From: an uncultured Saprospiraceae bacterium
GTDB taxonomy: Bacteria > Bacteroidota > Bacteroidia > Chitinophagales > Saprospiraceae
Direction: 5' to 3'
NCBI GenBank assembly: GCA_938015415.1
Contig: CALLPK010000103.1
Coordinates: forward strand, 1-41,018
Length of the DNA: 41,018 nt
Of the stretch, positions 27,947 to 37,070 are shown one piece after another. Each line of letters begins with the position of its first letter. Position 1 is the first letter of the stretch. The notes under the pieces are model-generated. The model saw only the letters and a program-made list of their open reading frames with translations. It was not told where the DNA came from and did no database searches. The position numbers and the translations under genes are program-made.

Positions 27947-28411
27947 CTAGAGATAGGTCACCTTAAATTCTCCGTCTGTAACGTTGAAAATATTAGTAGC
28001 ATCGTCCTCATCGGTCGCCGTAAAATTAAAACTACCTTCGATTACGTTTTCGGTCGTATCATTTCTGGTAATATTAATCGTGCCTACGGTAAAATAAGCG
28101 CTTGTCCCATTATCAATATCATCACTGAAAGTAATCCCAAAATCATCCTCAGCAATCTGATTAGATCCCGTACCAAGACTCGTGGCAATATTTAATCCGA
28201 TTGCGTTGCCATTACTGTTCTGTCTTCCAATGATCAATACCAGTTCTTCCCCGAAAGAATCATCCGAAAATCCAGTAACGGTACTCGCTTCAAAAGCATC
28301 TCCATTAATGGTAGCTGTCATAAAATCAACAGGAGCGTCATCTTCATCATCTCCACATCCAACGAAAGAAAATGTTACCGCAAGTAGTAAAAAGAAAAAT
28401 AAGTTTTTCAT
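27947..28411 (-). CDS. Small lipoprotein, DUF6252-like
   Basis: This 154-residue protein has a lipoprotein signal with lipobox SFVGC (Cys19) followed by an acidic stretch (GDDEDD). In Bacteroidota an acidic stretch after the lipid Cys can act as a surface-export signal, so it may be exposed on the cell. The rest is beta-rich (FMTATINGDAFEA near the start; EGSFNFTATDEDD and NVTDGEFKVTYL at the end), as in DUF6252 proteins from memory. The function is unknown. It starts 54 bases after glyA on the same strand and may be read from the glyA transcript. Confidence 0.75.
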   Translation of the reverse strand: MKNLFFFLLLAVTFSFVGCGDDEDDAPVDFMTATINGDAFEASTVTGFSDDSFGEELVLIIGRQNSNGNAIGLNIATSLGTGSNQIAEDDFGITFSDDIDNGTSAYFTVGTINITRNDTTENVIEGSFNFTATDEDDATNIFNVTDGEFKVTYL

Positions 28412-28465
28412 GTTTATTCCTTTATTAAAAAAATTTGTTAAAAATTATAAAAATTAAATTTCCAG

Positions 28466-29749
28466 CTAGCTTATCTTCTCCATTTCATACAATGGAAATT
28501 GCGCCATAAACTGATTGACCTCTCTTCTTACTTCGTTAATCACCGCTTCGTTTTCTGGATTACAGATCACCCGGTCAAGCCATTCAATCGTTTTCAAACA
28601 ATCTGCTTCCTTAAAACCACGTGTTGTAATCGCTGCCGTTCCAATTCGGATACCGGAAGTCACAAACGGAGACTGCGTATCAAAAGGAACCATATTTTTA
28701 TTAACGGTGATATCTGCTTTGACCAGTGCCTGCTCGGCTGCTTTACCGGTGACACCTTTAGAACGCAAATCAATCAGCATCAAATGATTATCGGTAGATC
28801 CGGAAATTACTTTATAGCCTTTTTCTACCAACGATTCTACCATGACCTTGGCATTTTTAATTACCTGCTCTCCGTACGCTTTGAAAGACGGTTGCAACGC
28901 TTCCTGAAAAGCGACGGCTTTCGCGGCAATCACATGCTCCAACGGTCCGCCCTGCATTCCAGGGAACACGCCACTATTCAGGATCGAAGACATTTTAATC
29001 ACCGTTCCTTTTTTAGTCGTTCGCCCCCAGGGATTATCAAAATTTTTGCCCATCATAATAATTCCGCCTCTTGGTCCCCGTAAAGTTTTGTGCGTTGTAG
29101 AAGTAACGATGTGACAGTGAGGTATTGGATCGTTAAGCAAACCCGCTGCAATCAATCCAGCCGGATGTGCAATATCAGCCAACAATAACGCCCCGACTTT
29201 ATCGGCAATCGCCCGGAAGCGGGCGTAATCCCAGTCACGTGAATAAGCAGAGGCACCACAAATAATTAATTTAGGTTGCACTTCCAGGGCTTTCGATTCC
29301 ACTTTATCCATATCAATCATACCCGTTGCCTCCTCTACTCCATAGAAGTGAGGTTGATATACTTTACCCGAAAAATTAACGGGAGAACCATGCGATAAAT
29401 GACCACCATGTGATAAATCAAATCCCAGAATTGGATCACCCGCGTTCAGAACAGCAAGAAAAACCGCTGCATTGGCCTGTGCTCCTGAATGCGGCTGCAC
29501 GTTGGCATATTCCGCACCAAACAACTCTTTGAGTCGATCAATCGCAAGTTGTTCAATTTTATCAACAACCTCGCAGCCTCCGTAATAACGTTTACCCGGA
29601 TATCCTTCTGCGTATTTATTAGTCAAACAACTTCCCATGGCCTGAATCACTTCCTGACTGGTAAAATTCTCAGATGCGATCAGTTCTATTCCGTGTCGCT
29701 GGCGTTGTAATTCTTCTTCGATTAGTCCAAAAATAGTGGAATCACTCAT
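28466..29749 (-). CDS. glyA: Serine hydroxymethyltransferase
   Basis: GlyA (427 residues, normal length) interconverts serine and glycine with tetrahydrofolate and supplies one-carbon units, also needed for purine synthesis. It is a cytoplasmic PLP enzyme. Visible motifs are [13 protein letters not shown] near the start, [20 protein letters not shown], and the PLP-lysine motif [14 protein letters not shown] near residue 220. [19 protein letters not shown] follows. The start [17 protein letters not shown] fits the family. Confidence 0.97.
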   Translation of the reverse strand: MSDSTIFGLIEEELQRQRHGIELIASENFTSQEVIQAMGSCLTNKYAEGYPGKRYYGGCEVVDKIEQLAIDRLKELFGAEYANVQPHSGAQANAAVFLAVLNAGDPILGFDLSHGGHLSHGSPVNFSGKVYQPHFYGVEEATGMIDMDKVESKALEVQPKLIICGASAYSRDWDYARFRAIADKVGALLLADIAHPAGLIAAGLLNDPIPHCHIVTSTTHKTLRGPRGGIIMMGKNFDNPWGRTTKKGTVIKMSSILNSGVFPGMQGGPLEHVIAAKAVAFQEALQPSFKAYGEQVIKNAKVMVESLVEKGYKVISGSTDNHLMLIDLRSKGVTGKAAEQALVKADITVNKNMVPFDTQSPFVTSGIRIGTAAITTRGFKEADCLKTIEWLDRVICNPENEAVINEVRREVNQFMAQFPLYEMEKIS

Positions 29750-29820
29750 AACTGATAAGGTTTGAATAAAGTTTAATAGGTAGTTATAAAAAATTTGGCA
29801 GGGAAATTAAAATACTGGGG

Positions 29821-29828
29821 CAAAGGTA
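29821..29828 (-). promoter_or_regulatory. Putative glyA -7 box TACCTTTG
   Basis: The minus strand reads TACCTTTG, an exact TAnnTTTG match, 71 bases before the glyA ATG. The -33 box is not clear. Confidence 0.5.
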
Positions 29829-29984
29829 CGAAGTTTCGAAGGAAAAGAAGCGTTAAAATCCGACACATTTTTTAAGTAGCTCCCGTATAATGGCTATAAA
29901 GGTTTTCCTTAAAAGCTAACCTTACATACTAAAATCTACCCAAATACCTTTATTTAGTTATTTAAAAAGAAGTTGTTCAAAGAC

Positions 29985-30013
29985 TTGATTTAGTCATTTT
30001 CTTATTACATTTG
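29985..30013 (+). promoter_or_regulatory. Putative promoter TTG-N18-TACATTTG of the phosphatase gene
   Basis: TTG at 29985-29987 and TACATTTG at 30006-30013 have the expected spacing. The ATG follows 20 bases later, giving a short leader. The 284-base divergent region to glyA holds no gene. Confidence 0.55.
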
Positions 30014-30033
30014 AAAAAAAATAAAATACAGAT

Positions 30034-32154
30034 ATGTATTCATCGATTTTTCGCTTTGTTGTTATTTTGATATTGACGGGATTTGCTAATGAGTTATTTG
30101 CGAAAACGGATAAATACCGCTGCATGTGGCGCAACGATCCTGCGACCACCATGACCATTGGCTGGAATCAGATTTCCGGTAATAATCCTACCCTTTACTA
30201 CGATATCTACGAACATGGCTCGGATACCCGGTCTTATACCTGGTCACAAAATCCTGACCGGACCGTTACGGCCAAAGGAATGAATAATCAGTTTGTCCGC
30301 CTGCGTGGATTGCAGCCAAATACGGTTTATTATTTTATCATCGCAGATAGTGAAGGGGTTAGTAAATCGATGTCTTTTCGAACGGCTCCCGATCATCCGT
30401 ACGAACGCCTGAGCATCATCGCCGGAGGAGATTCCCGTAACCACCGGACCGGACGACAAAATGCGAATAAACTGGTCAGTAAGTTACGGCCCCACTGCGT
30501 AATGTTTGGTGGCGATATGACGGGATCGGATAAGGCCCGGGAATGGAAATACTGGTTTGACGACTGGCAATATACCGTAGGAAAAGATGGTCGGTTGACG
30601 CCATTAATTGTCGCTCGTGGTAATCACGAATATTCAAATGAGTCCATCGTAGATTTATTTGATGTAGAAAACCCTAAAGTTTATTATGCTTTGAATCTCG
30701 GTGGAAATTTACTCCGGGTGTATACTTTGAATTCACTGATTGCCAGTGGTGGTAACCAGGGAGCATGGCTAAAGGATGACCTTTTACGAAACGATCAGAT
30801 GATCTGGAAATTTGCTCAGTACCATTTTGCCATTCGACCGCACACACGTGCAAAGCGAGAGCAGAATGCACAGTACAAAAACTGGGGTATTCCTTTTTAT
30901 GATTATGGCGTTGACATGGTGGTAGAATCAGATGCCCATACGGTGAAAACTACCTGGCCCATACGGCCCAGCAAGGACCCGGGCAGCGAAATGGGATTTA
31001 TCCGGGACGACCTTAAGGGCACGGTTTATATCGGTGAAGGTTGCTGGGGTGCTCCCCTGCGCAGGAATAATGATGATAAATCCTGGACGCGCAATAGCGG
31101 TAGTTTTAATCAGTTTAAATGGATTTTTGTTAGTGAACATAATATTGAAATTCGGACGGTAGAAACCAATAATGCGGACGAGGTAGGAACGGTCGACGCT
31201 TACGATGTTTTTACACCACCAGCCAATCTCAAAATCTGGGATCCCAGTAATGGCCCCGTTTTGTACATTGACAGAAAATACCAGGATACCTACGCTACCG
31301 CTGATCCAATGGCTACAGCTGTTGCCAGTTTGTCTCCCGTCACCACGGCCCCTTCACCAGTCGTTGCTCCAGCACACGAAACCGTAGAGGAGGATTGTGA
31401 ACCGGAAGAAACGATACAAAAAACTGAACCAGCGATCGCCGCCGTAAGACCTAACCCGCAAAGAATTGCCGCACCAGTATCTGAAAATATAGAGATCCCT
31501 GTTACCAAACCACCGGTGGCTAAAAAAGCGGCAAAAGTCGAAACTCCACCTGCACCCGTATTTGTTCCTGCAACCATTTCAAACTGCCGGGCCGATCTTA
31601 CCGCTACTCAGCTGGCCATCAGATGGGAAGTAAAAGGAGAATCTTCTGGAAAACCCTATCAATTTGAAATACAAAGATCCAATGACGGTCAGGCTTTTCG
31701 TACCATTGCAAAATTACAGGGTACTGGATCTCAAGGAAATAATACTAATAATTACCAAATTCTGGATAAAATAGATCCCACAGTTTCTCTGAACACCCTC
31801 AAGTATCGACTCAAAGCAATTGCCCCAAACGGGAAGGAAAATATATTTGCGGTAGATCAGTCGGCTGGACTAGCAGCCCAATGGGAAAAATATCCTAAGA
31901 TTACACCAGACCCTAATTCTGGTTTGTTAAAAGTGCGATACGAACTAAACAAAAAAAGTAATGTGACGATCAAGTTAACCGGGTTCAACGATAAGGCGGT
32001 ATCACATAGCAGCTACGATGACCAAAAATCCGGTAATTACCAAAAATCAATTGATATGAGCAACGTCCCGCAAGGCGTTTATTTACTGACGATTGAAGTT
32101 GATAAAGAAGTCGTTAACCAGTATCAGGTGCTGAAGGATCAACGGAGGATTTAA
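30034..32154 (+). CDS. T9SS-exported purple acid phosphatase-like metallophosphoesterase
   Basis: This 706-residue protein has a signal peptide (FVVILILTGFANELFA). An N-terminal FN3-like domain (about 25-120; MTIGWNQISG, LRGLQPNTVYYFI) is typical of purple acid phosphatases. The metallophosphoesterase domain has Asp133 (GGDSRN), Asp161 (GGDMTG), Asn197-His198 (GNHEYS), His264 (AQYHFAIR) and His302 (ESDAHTVK). The last site departs from the usual GHxH. A Pro/Ala/Val-rich linker (about 430-515) follows, then an FN3-like domain (FEIQRSNDGQAFRTI) like that of the surface protein at 1453-3453. The end resembles a type IX sorting domain (ITPDPNSGLLKVRYEL, NVPQGVYLLTIE). It is probably cell-surface or released and could free phosphate; the substrate is unknown. 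Confidence 0.87.
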   Translation: MYSSIFRFVVILILTGFANELFAKTDKYRCMWRNDPATTMTIGWNQISGNNPTLYYDIYEHGSDTRSYTWSQNPDRTVTAKGMNNQFVRLRGLQPNTVYYFIIADSEGVSKSMSFRTAPDHPYERLSIIAGGDSRNHRTGRQNANKLVSKLRPHCVMFGGDMTGSDKAREWKYWFDDWQYTVGKDGRLTPLIVARGNHEYSNESIVDLFDVENPKVYYALNLGGNLLRVYTLNSLIASGGNQGAWLKDDLLRNDQMIWKFAQYHFAIRPHTRAKREQNAQYKNWGIPFYDYGVDMVVESDAHTVKTTWPIRPSKDPGSEMGFIRDDLKGTVYIGEGCWGAPLRRNNDDKSWTRNSGSFNQFKWIFVSEHNIEIRTVETNNADEVGTVDAYDVFTPPANLKIWDPSNGPVLYIDRKYQDTYATADPMATAVASLSPVTTAPSPVVAPAHETVEEDCEPEETIQKTEPAIAAVRPNPQRIAAPVSENIEIPVTKPPVAKKAAKVETPPAPVFVPATISNCRADLTATQLAIRWEVKGESSGKPYQFEIQRSNDGQAFRTIAKLQGTGSQGNNTNNYQILDKIDPTVSLNTLKYRLKAIAPNGKENIFAVDQSAGLAAQWEKYPKITPDPNSGLLKVRYELNKKSNVTIKLTGFNDKAVSHSSYDDQKSGNYQKSIDMSNVPQGVYLLTIEVDKEVVNQYQVLKDQRRI

Positions 32155-32168
32155 AGGTTAAGCGTTTA

Positions 32169-33602
32169 TTACTGATTTTTTTCAAATAAAATTTCTGCTG
32201 AAAAATCCTGATCGATCAAACCAATACTATTTGTGTTGGACTTCAATCCTAAGGCAGTAATTAAAGTTAAAAAAATCTGTTTTTTGGTTTTAGTAACTTC
32301 TCTAAAAGTTTCTATCTTCTTACGTAAATTATTAGCATATTCTTTTGAGATGGAAAAAGTACCATTATAAAATTTTATTTCTACTAAATTAATCGTCTGA
32401 TCATTCCGATCAATTAATAAGTCAATCTGTACACCTGACTGTTCTTCAATACCTGGTCTATAAAAAGTGGAAGTACGAGTATAAACTCCTTCGATCCCTA
32501 ATGCTTTTTGAATAGCCTTCGTATGCTTTAAACAAATATTTTCGAATGCGTAACCACACCATATTTTATACGTTTGAGTTTGTGATAAACTAAGCCATAC
32601 ACTTTCGGCCTCCAGTGCGTTGCGCTCAATAAAGCGTAAATAAAAAATTGAATATTCATCAGTCAGCCGGTATATTTTCCCTTTCTTTTTCTTTCCAAAA
32701 GCTGGATAAGCAGTCACAAAACCCGACTCTCCTAACTCTTCCAAAACCTTGGTTATCCTGCCACTGTCATTTATTTTTGAATATTTGATCAGTTGAGTTC
32801 TAGTTAATCCATTTGGCTTACTGGCCAGTATACGAACTAACTTTGTGTGATATGCAGAATGTTCAAAAAGCGCAGGGTATAAACTAAGAAACTCATCTCT
32901 TAACAATCCTGTTTCACTAAAACAAATCTTACTAATATTCTGTGTGGCGCTTTTCCCTTTTTCAATCTCTTTAAGATAATGTGGAATACCTCCCATCACC
33001 ATGTACAGTTGTAACATTTGATAATACTCAAATTTGATCCCTCTGGTTGATAAAAACTCAACTGACTCAGCTAAAGAAAATGGTTTTAAGCGTATCCGCT
33101 TTGTTACACGATTATGCAGACCTCCTCTGCTTCTTAAAATTTTCTGAATCATCCAGGAAGCAGCTGATCCACAAATCACCACTACTATATTTTTTTTGAC
33201 CGCCCACGAATTCCAAAAATAACTGAGTCCCATCAAAAAGCCCGACTTATGCGTATCCATCCAGGGTACCTCATCAAAAAAAACCACCTTCTTCTCTGAA
33301 AAGTCTAGTTGATCTAACCAATCTGTCAAAATAAAAAAAGCTTCCAGCCAATCCTTAGGTGGCGAAATGGCTACCTTGGTATTTGAATACTTTCTTAGTT
33401 GGTTGGTAAAATTTCTAAGTTGTTCTGACTTATTTGCCTGCTGCAATCCTGACATCTCAAATACCAGATTCTCTTCGTATACCGTTCTGACCAGATAAGT
33501 CTTACCCACTCTTCTCCTACCAATCACAGAAATCATTTCTGCCTCCGATGAGCGCAGTGCTTCTCTCAATATGGCCTGTTCTTCTTTTCGTCCGGTGATC
33601 AT
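32169..33602 (-). CDS. AAA ATPase with C-terminal DUF234 nuclease-like domain
   Basis: This 477-residue protein has Walker A GRRRVGKT (28-35) and Walker B VVFFDEVPW (about 107). A middle part includes a winged-helix segment (RILASKPNGLTRTQLIKYSK). The C-terminal DUF234-type region has GVQIDLLIDRNDQTINLVEIKF, split here as GVQIDLLIDR and NLVEIKF, resembling a PD-(D/E)XK nuclease core. There are no membrane segments. Such ATPases occur sporadically in bacteria and archaea, and their role is unsettled. By eye the gene is more AT-rich than its neighbours and is flanked by unrelated genes, suggesting acquisition. It is convergent with the phosphatase gene, with only 14 bases between them. Confidence 0.83.
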   Translation of the reverse strand: MITGRKEEQAILREALRSSEAEMISVIGRRRVGKTYLVRTVYEENLVFEMSGLQQANKSEQLRNFTNQLRKYSNTKVAISPPKDWLEAFFILTDWLDQLDFSEKKVVFFDEVPWMDTHKSGFLMGLSYFWNSWAVKKNIVVVICGSAASWMIQKILRSRGGLHNRVTKRIRLKPFSLAESVEFLSTRGIKFEYYQMLQLYMVMGGIPHYLKEIEKGKSATQNISKICFSETGLLRDEFLSLYPALFEHSAYHTKLVRILASKPNGLTRTQLIKYSKINDSGRITKVLEELGESGFVTAYPAFGKKKKGKIYRLTDEYSIFYLRFIERNALEAESVWLSLSQTQTYKIWCGYAFENICLKHTKAIQKALGIEGVYTRTSTFYRPGIEEQSGVQIDLLIDRNDQTINLVEIKFYNGTFSISKEYANNLRKKIETFREVTKTKKQIFLTLITALGLKSNTNSIGLIDQDFSAEILFEKNQ

Positions 33603-33698
33603 TAAATTTATTATTTACTTACGGAATGTACCCAAATATAACCACTTTCCGCAAGTAAAAAAAATATTGCCTTTCGGAATCTTAATTTGCTAAATAGA

Positions 33699-33736
33699 AA
33701 AAATCCCATCTCAGCAAAAGCCAAGATGGGATTTTT
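33699..33736 (-). terminator. Terminator after the repeat protein gene
   Basis: AAAAATCCCATCT (33699-33711) pairs perfectly with 33724-33736, and on the minus strand a T run follows. Confidence 0.83.
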
Positions 33737-33775
33737 ATATTCAGAAACCTCTACTGAGGCTCTTTGATGTTTTGC

Positions 33776-35248
33776 TTAGTAGCTTACACCTAAAGACTTC
33801 ATAGTTTCTACGTCAAGGTTACCAACTGGTAAGTTGTTATCCTTTTGGTATTTAACTAAAGCAGCTTTAGTTCTAGCACCCATTACGTTGTCAGATGGTC
33901 CTGGATCGTAACCACGGCTACGTAAAGCTTCCTGGATCTTACGAACAGTAACGTTAGTTACCTGGTCAGCACAAACAACTTCTCTCCACTCAGTGAATCC
34001 ACCTTTCTTCACCAATACACGACGAGTTACAGTAGTGTACTCAGCAGGAATATCAATGGTACGAGTAGAAGCAGGAGTTGCTAATTTACGGAAAGAACGG
34101 CTAGTGTATTCAGCAGGAATATCCGTAGAACGGATACAGTCTCCGCTTCCAGCACCGCTTGTGTCTTCTGTGTAACCAGAAGGACAACCTTTACGCTGAG
34201 TCGTAGTGTAGCTACCCATGATAACTGGAGCAGTTTCAGTACGAGTAGACGCAGGTGTCTTTAATTTACGAACAGTACGGGTAGTATATTCAGCAGGAAT
34301 TTCTACAGTACGAGTCTGAGCAGGAGTCTTAACAACTGTCTTAGAGATTGACTTGTACTGTGCGGGAATTTCAGTCTGACGCGTAGAAGCAGCAGTCTTC
34401 AACTTGTTGTAAGTACGAGTAGTATACTCAGCAGGAATATCAACAGTTTTGATACAATCGTCACCGTTGTCAGTCCAACCGTCATCACAACCAACACGTA
34501 CTTTCTTAGTTACAGTACGGTACTGTGCAGGAGTTTCAACTAAACACCAAACTAAACAGTCGTTAGGGTCAGCAGATAAACAGTTACGGTCAGCTTTCTT
34601 CTTTACCCACTTGGTAGCAGCAGGTGCAGTTTCGATTTGCTCGCTTTGAGTTTCGTATCTAGCAGGTCTTCTCTCGATACGAGTAGAAGCTTCTTTTACT
34701 AATACTTGCTCCGTCATAGACTCATATTCCGCTGGAATAGTTTCTGTACGGAAAGAAGCTGGCTTAGCAACGATCTGCTCAGTTACTGTTTCGTACTGTG
34801 CAGGAACAACTTCTAAACGAGTAGAAGCATCTTTTACTAATACTTGCTCAGTTACTGTCTCGTAAACAGCAGGAATAGGAATAAAACGAACACAGTTACC
34901 ACCGGCAACTAAAGCACCACCTTCTGGTTCGTAACCAGATGGGCAACCTTTAACGAATGACTGAGTAATTGTTTCGTATTCTGCAGGAACACGCTCGATA
35001 CGGCTGGATGCGTCTCTTACTAATACTTGCTCAGATACGGATTCGTAAGCAGCAGGAATAGTTTCTACGCGAGTAGAAGCAGCTTTTACCTGAATTTGCT
35101 CAGTTTCTGTAGTGTACTCATCAGCGATAAGACATTTTGCGTAGCAAGAACCAGGCTTCTGGTTTGGAATTTCTACTTCTGGCTGGGCAAATGCTGCACA
35201 AGCAAAAAGCATAAATGCTACTGAAAGGATAACGTTCAATCTTTTCAT
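33776..35248 (-). CDS. Secreted tandem-repeat protein with peptidoglycan-binding domain
   Basis: This 490-residue protein has a signal peptide ending AFA-QPEV. Residues of about 40-420 are roughly 14 units of about 23 residues with the pattern PAEYETVTEQVLVKxASTRxE. Four units are extended by inserts carrying cysteine pairs: GCPSGYEPEGG...GNC, NCLSADPNDC, GCDDGWTDNGDDC and GCPSGYTEDTSG...DC. An N-terminal pair (SCYAKC) precedes the repeats. The end (about 430-490) is a PG_binding_1 domain (VRKIQEALRSRGYDPGPSDN, MGARTKAALVKYQ). It is likely periplasmic and wall-bound, perhaps structural. Early units favour TEQVLVKDAST and late ones TRTVRKLKTPAST, suggesting two rounds of duplication. It has its own promoter and terminator. 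The role of the repeat is unknown. Confidence 0.88.
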   Translation of the reverse strand: MKRLNVILSVAFMLFACAAFAQPEVEIPNQKPGSCYAKCLIADEYTTETEQIQVKAASTRVETIPAAYESVSEQVLVRDASSRIERVPAEYETITQSFVKGCPSGYEPEGGALVAGGNCVRFIPIPAVYETVTEQVLVKDASTRLEVVPAQYETVTEQIVAKPASFRTETIPAEYESMTEQVLVKEASTRIERRPARYETQSEQIETAPAATKWVKKKADRNCLSADPNDCLVWCLVETPAQYRTVTKKVRVGCDDGWTDNGDDCIKTVDIPAEYTTRTYNKLKTAASTRQTEIPAQYKSISKTVVKTPAQTRTVEIPAEYTTRTVRKLKTPASTRTETAPVIMGSYTTTQRKGCPSGYTEDTSGAGSGDCIRSTDIPAEYTSRSFRKLATPASTRTIDIPAEYTTVTRRVLVKKGGFTEWREVVCADQVTNVTVRKIQEALRSRGYDPGPSDNVMGARTKAALVKYQKDNNLPVGNLDVETMKSLGVSY

Positions 35249-35393
35249 GTGAAATTATTGGTTTTGATTAAAAAAATTATTTATGTAAAAATATGTTTAT
35301 TCTGGAAATGGGCTCACCGTTTCGTAACCCTTTTCTTATTCTCTGTCACTTTTTAATTTCCGCCACTTTTTCTATACCTCCTCAATTCGGCTG

Positions 35394-35426
35394 CAAAGTT
35401 AAATCAAATTTTTGGGATAACACAAA
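35394..35426 (-). promoter_or_regulatory. Putative promoter TTTG-N21-TAACTTTG of the repeat protein gene
   Basis: On the minus strand TTTG (35426-35423) and TAACTTTG (35401-35394) have good spacing. The site overlaps the last codons of the HD-domain gene. It would give a leader of about 140 bases before the ATG at 35248. Confidence 0.6.
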
Positions 35427-36619
35427 AAATACTTCTTTATAATGCCTGAAGATAAATTATGTTCTGAAAGGGTCGACAAAGCTTTTACACTTCCGTCTTT
35501 AGATAGGATTTTTATCTCGTCTTTCAGGGCATTGTAAGCATTATTCGACTCAGTTCCGTAGTAAACTAAAAATTTTGTTTCGTCCGGTCGATTTTCCAAA
35601 CTAAATTTGGAAGCGATTTTTTGACGAACATTTTTTAAATAGTCACCTTCAAAGGGCTCTTTTTTTAATTCCACGCGAAATAATTTTCTATTAAGTAGAC
35701 CATTCGCCAAAAATGCCAGAATCTGATCTTTACTTTTGGTAAATTTTTTGATCGCATATAAAATATCTACGTCATCCAGATTTGCAAAATGTCCCCGCAA
35801 AACTGCTTTATCTCCCCGCGTTTCGGTAGGCACTTTGCCATCCATGAAAAAAGTCAAATGTTCCGAAACCGCGAAGCGTTCTCCCCGGTTGTATACTTCT
35901 CTGGCGCGGAGTAATGTATGGATCAACATTTGCTCGGTCCCCAGGGATGTTTTATGTAAATAAACCTGCCAGTACATAATCCTTCTGGCGATCAAAAATT
36001 TTTCAACGGAATAAATCCCCTTTTCCTCGACCACCAATTCGTCGTTGGCAACATTCAGCATTTTAATAATTCGGTCGTAACCGATCACTCCTTCAGATAC
36101 GCCGGTAAAAAAACTATCCCGGTTTAAATAATCCATTCTATCCATATCCAGCTGGCTGCTGACCAGTTGGTGCAAAAAGTGCTTAGGATACTGATCGGTA
36201 AAAATCTGAATACCAAGTTTCAAGGCGCCATCAAAGGCTTTATTAAGATCCTCCATAAAAAGTAAGGAGAGTTCTTCGTGGTGTAGATTCACCAGCGTGT
36301 GTTCCAATGCATGAGAAAACGGACCATGTCCGATATCGTGCAGCAAAATAGCAATGGCGACTCCTTCCGCTTCTTCGTTAGAAATCTCTACCCCTTTGTC
36401 TCTCAGCACTTTAACTGCCTCCCTTGTCAAATGTAACGCGCCTAACGCATGGTGAAAACGGGTATGCAAAGCACCCGGATAGACATAGGAAGTTAAACCC
36501 AATTGACTTATCCGTCTTAGCCTTTGAAAATAAGGGTGTTCTACTAAATTAAAGAGAATACCGTAAGGTACGGTCACAAATCCGTAGACCGGATCGTTGA
36601 ATATTTTGCTTTTGCTCAT
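35399..36619 (-). CDS. HD-domain phosphohydrolase, dGTPase-like
   Basis: This 406-residue cytoplasmic protein has the metal-binding HD domain of the dGTPase/SAMHD1-like group. The motifs are His52 and His56/57 (LHTRFHHALGALHL), His94-Asp95 (LLHDIGHGPFSH), and a later QLDMDRMDYLNRDSFFTG (about 165). It begins with KIFNDPVYGFVTVP, the usual start of this family. The substrate is not determined by sequence; dNTP hydrolysis is the family expectation. It is divergent from porX. Its 3' end overlaps the promoter of the repeat protein gene. Confidence 0.88.
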   Translation of the reverse strand: MSKSKIFNDPVYGFVTVPYGILFNLVEHPYFQRLRRISQLGLTSYVYPGALHTRFHHALGALHLTREAVKVLRDKGVEISNEEAEGVAIAILLHDIGHGPFSHALEHTLVNLHHEELSLLFMEDLNKAFDGALKLGIQIFTDQYPKHFLHQLVSSQLDMDRMDYLNRDSFFTGVSEGVIGYDRIIKMLNVANDELVVEEKGIYSVEKFLIARRIMYWQVYLHKTSLGTEQMLIHTLLRAREVYNRGERFAVSEHLTFFMDGKVPTETRGDKAVLRGHFANLDDVDILYAIKKFTKSKDQILAFLANGLLNRKLFRVELKKEPFEGDYLKNVRQKIASKFSLENRPDETKFLVYYGTESNNAYNALKDEIKILSKDGSVKALSTLSEHNLSSGIIKKYFLCYPKNLI

Positions 36620-37070
36620 ATTTTATCGAAGGGAAAAGTAGAGAATATTAAAAATAGCTCACTCCTTCCGGGCACAAAGATACAAAATCTCTTATATATA
36701 ACGGTCGTATTACCTAAATGCTATGTCAAACCGCATTAAAGCGAGACTTGGCAAAACTTTTTTTGCCTTTTGTCCAGGAAAGACGGTATTTGTTTAATTT
36801 TGGTTGCATCTGTAGTTGTTTTTTAAAAAATCTGATTGAAAAATTTCCCGTATTACGGACCAGTCATTTAAAATTTATTCTAGAATAACCAGAAGAAATG
36901 ATTTGTCTAAAATAACCCGACCTTAACACTCGTTAAATGTTTATCTTTCCAGCTAGTCTGGTATTTTTTAATATCTAAGGCTGATTTTTTCATTTTCCAT
37001 AAATTTTCATTTATAATTTTATACCATTACATTTTAACTAACTATTCCTTTACATATTTAAAAATAACAA
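36620..37070. other. Divergent intergenic region between HD gene and porX
   Basis: These 451 AT-rich bases show no credible gene. A minus-strand -7 box, TATCTTTG at 36675-36682, probably serves the HD gene. On the plus strand TTATCTTTCC near 36941-36950 is a weak candidate for porX, which would then have a leader of more than 100 bases. Confidence 0.5.
36675..36682 (-). promoter_or_regulatory. Putative -7 box TATCTTTG for the HD gene
   Basis: The minus strand gives an exact TAnnTTTG match 55 bases before the ATG at 36619. No clear -33 element is present. Confidence 0.5.

Noticed and set aside
28499-29083. 194-residue open frame opposite glyA
   Set aside because: It lies antisense within a strongly conserved gene and shows no protein-like features.
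33776-35248. Repeats in the repetitive gene as a CRISPR array
   Set aside because: The periodicity is in codons with variable bases, all inside one open reading frame with a signal peptide.
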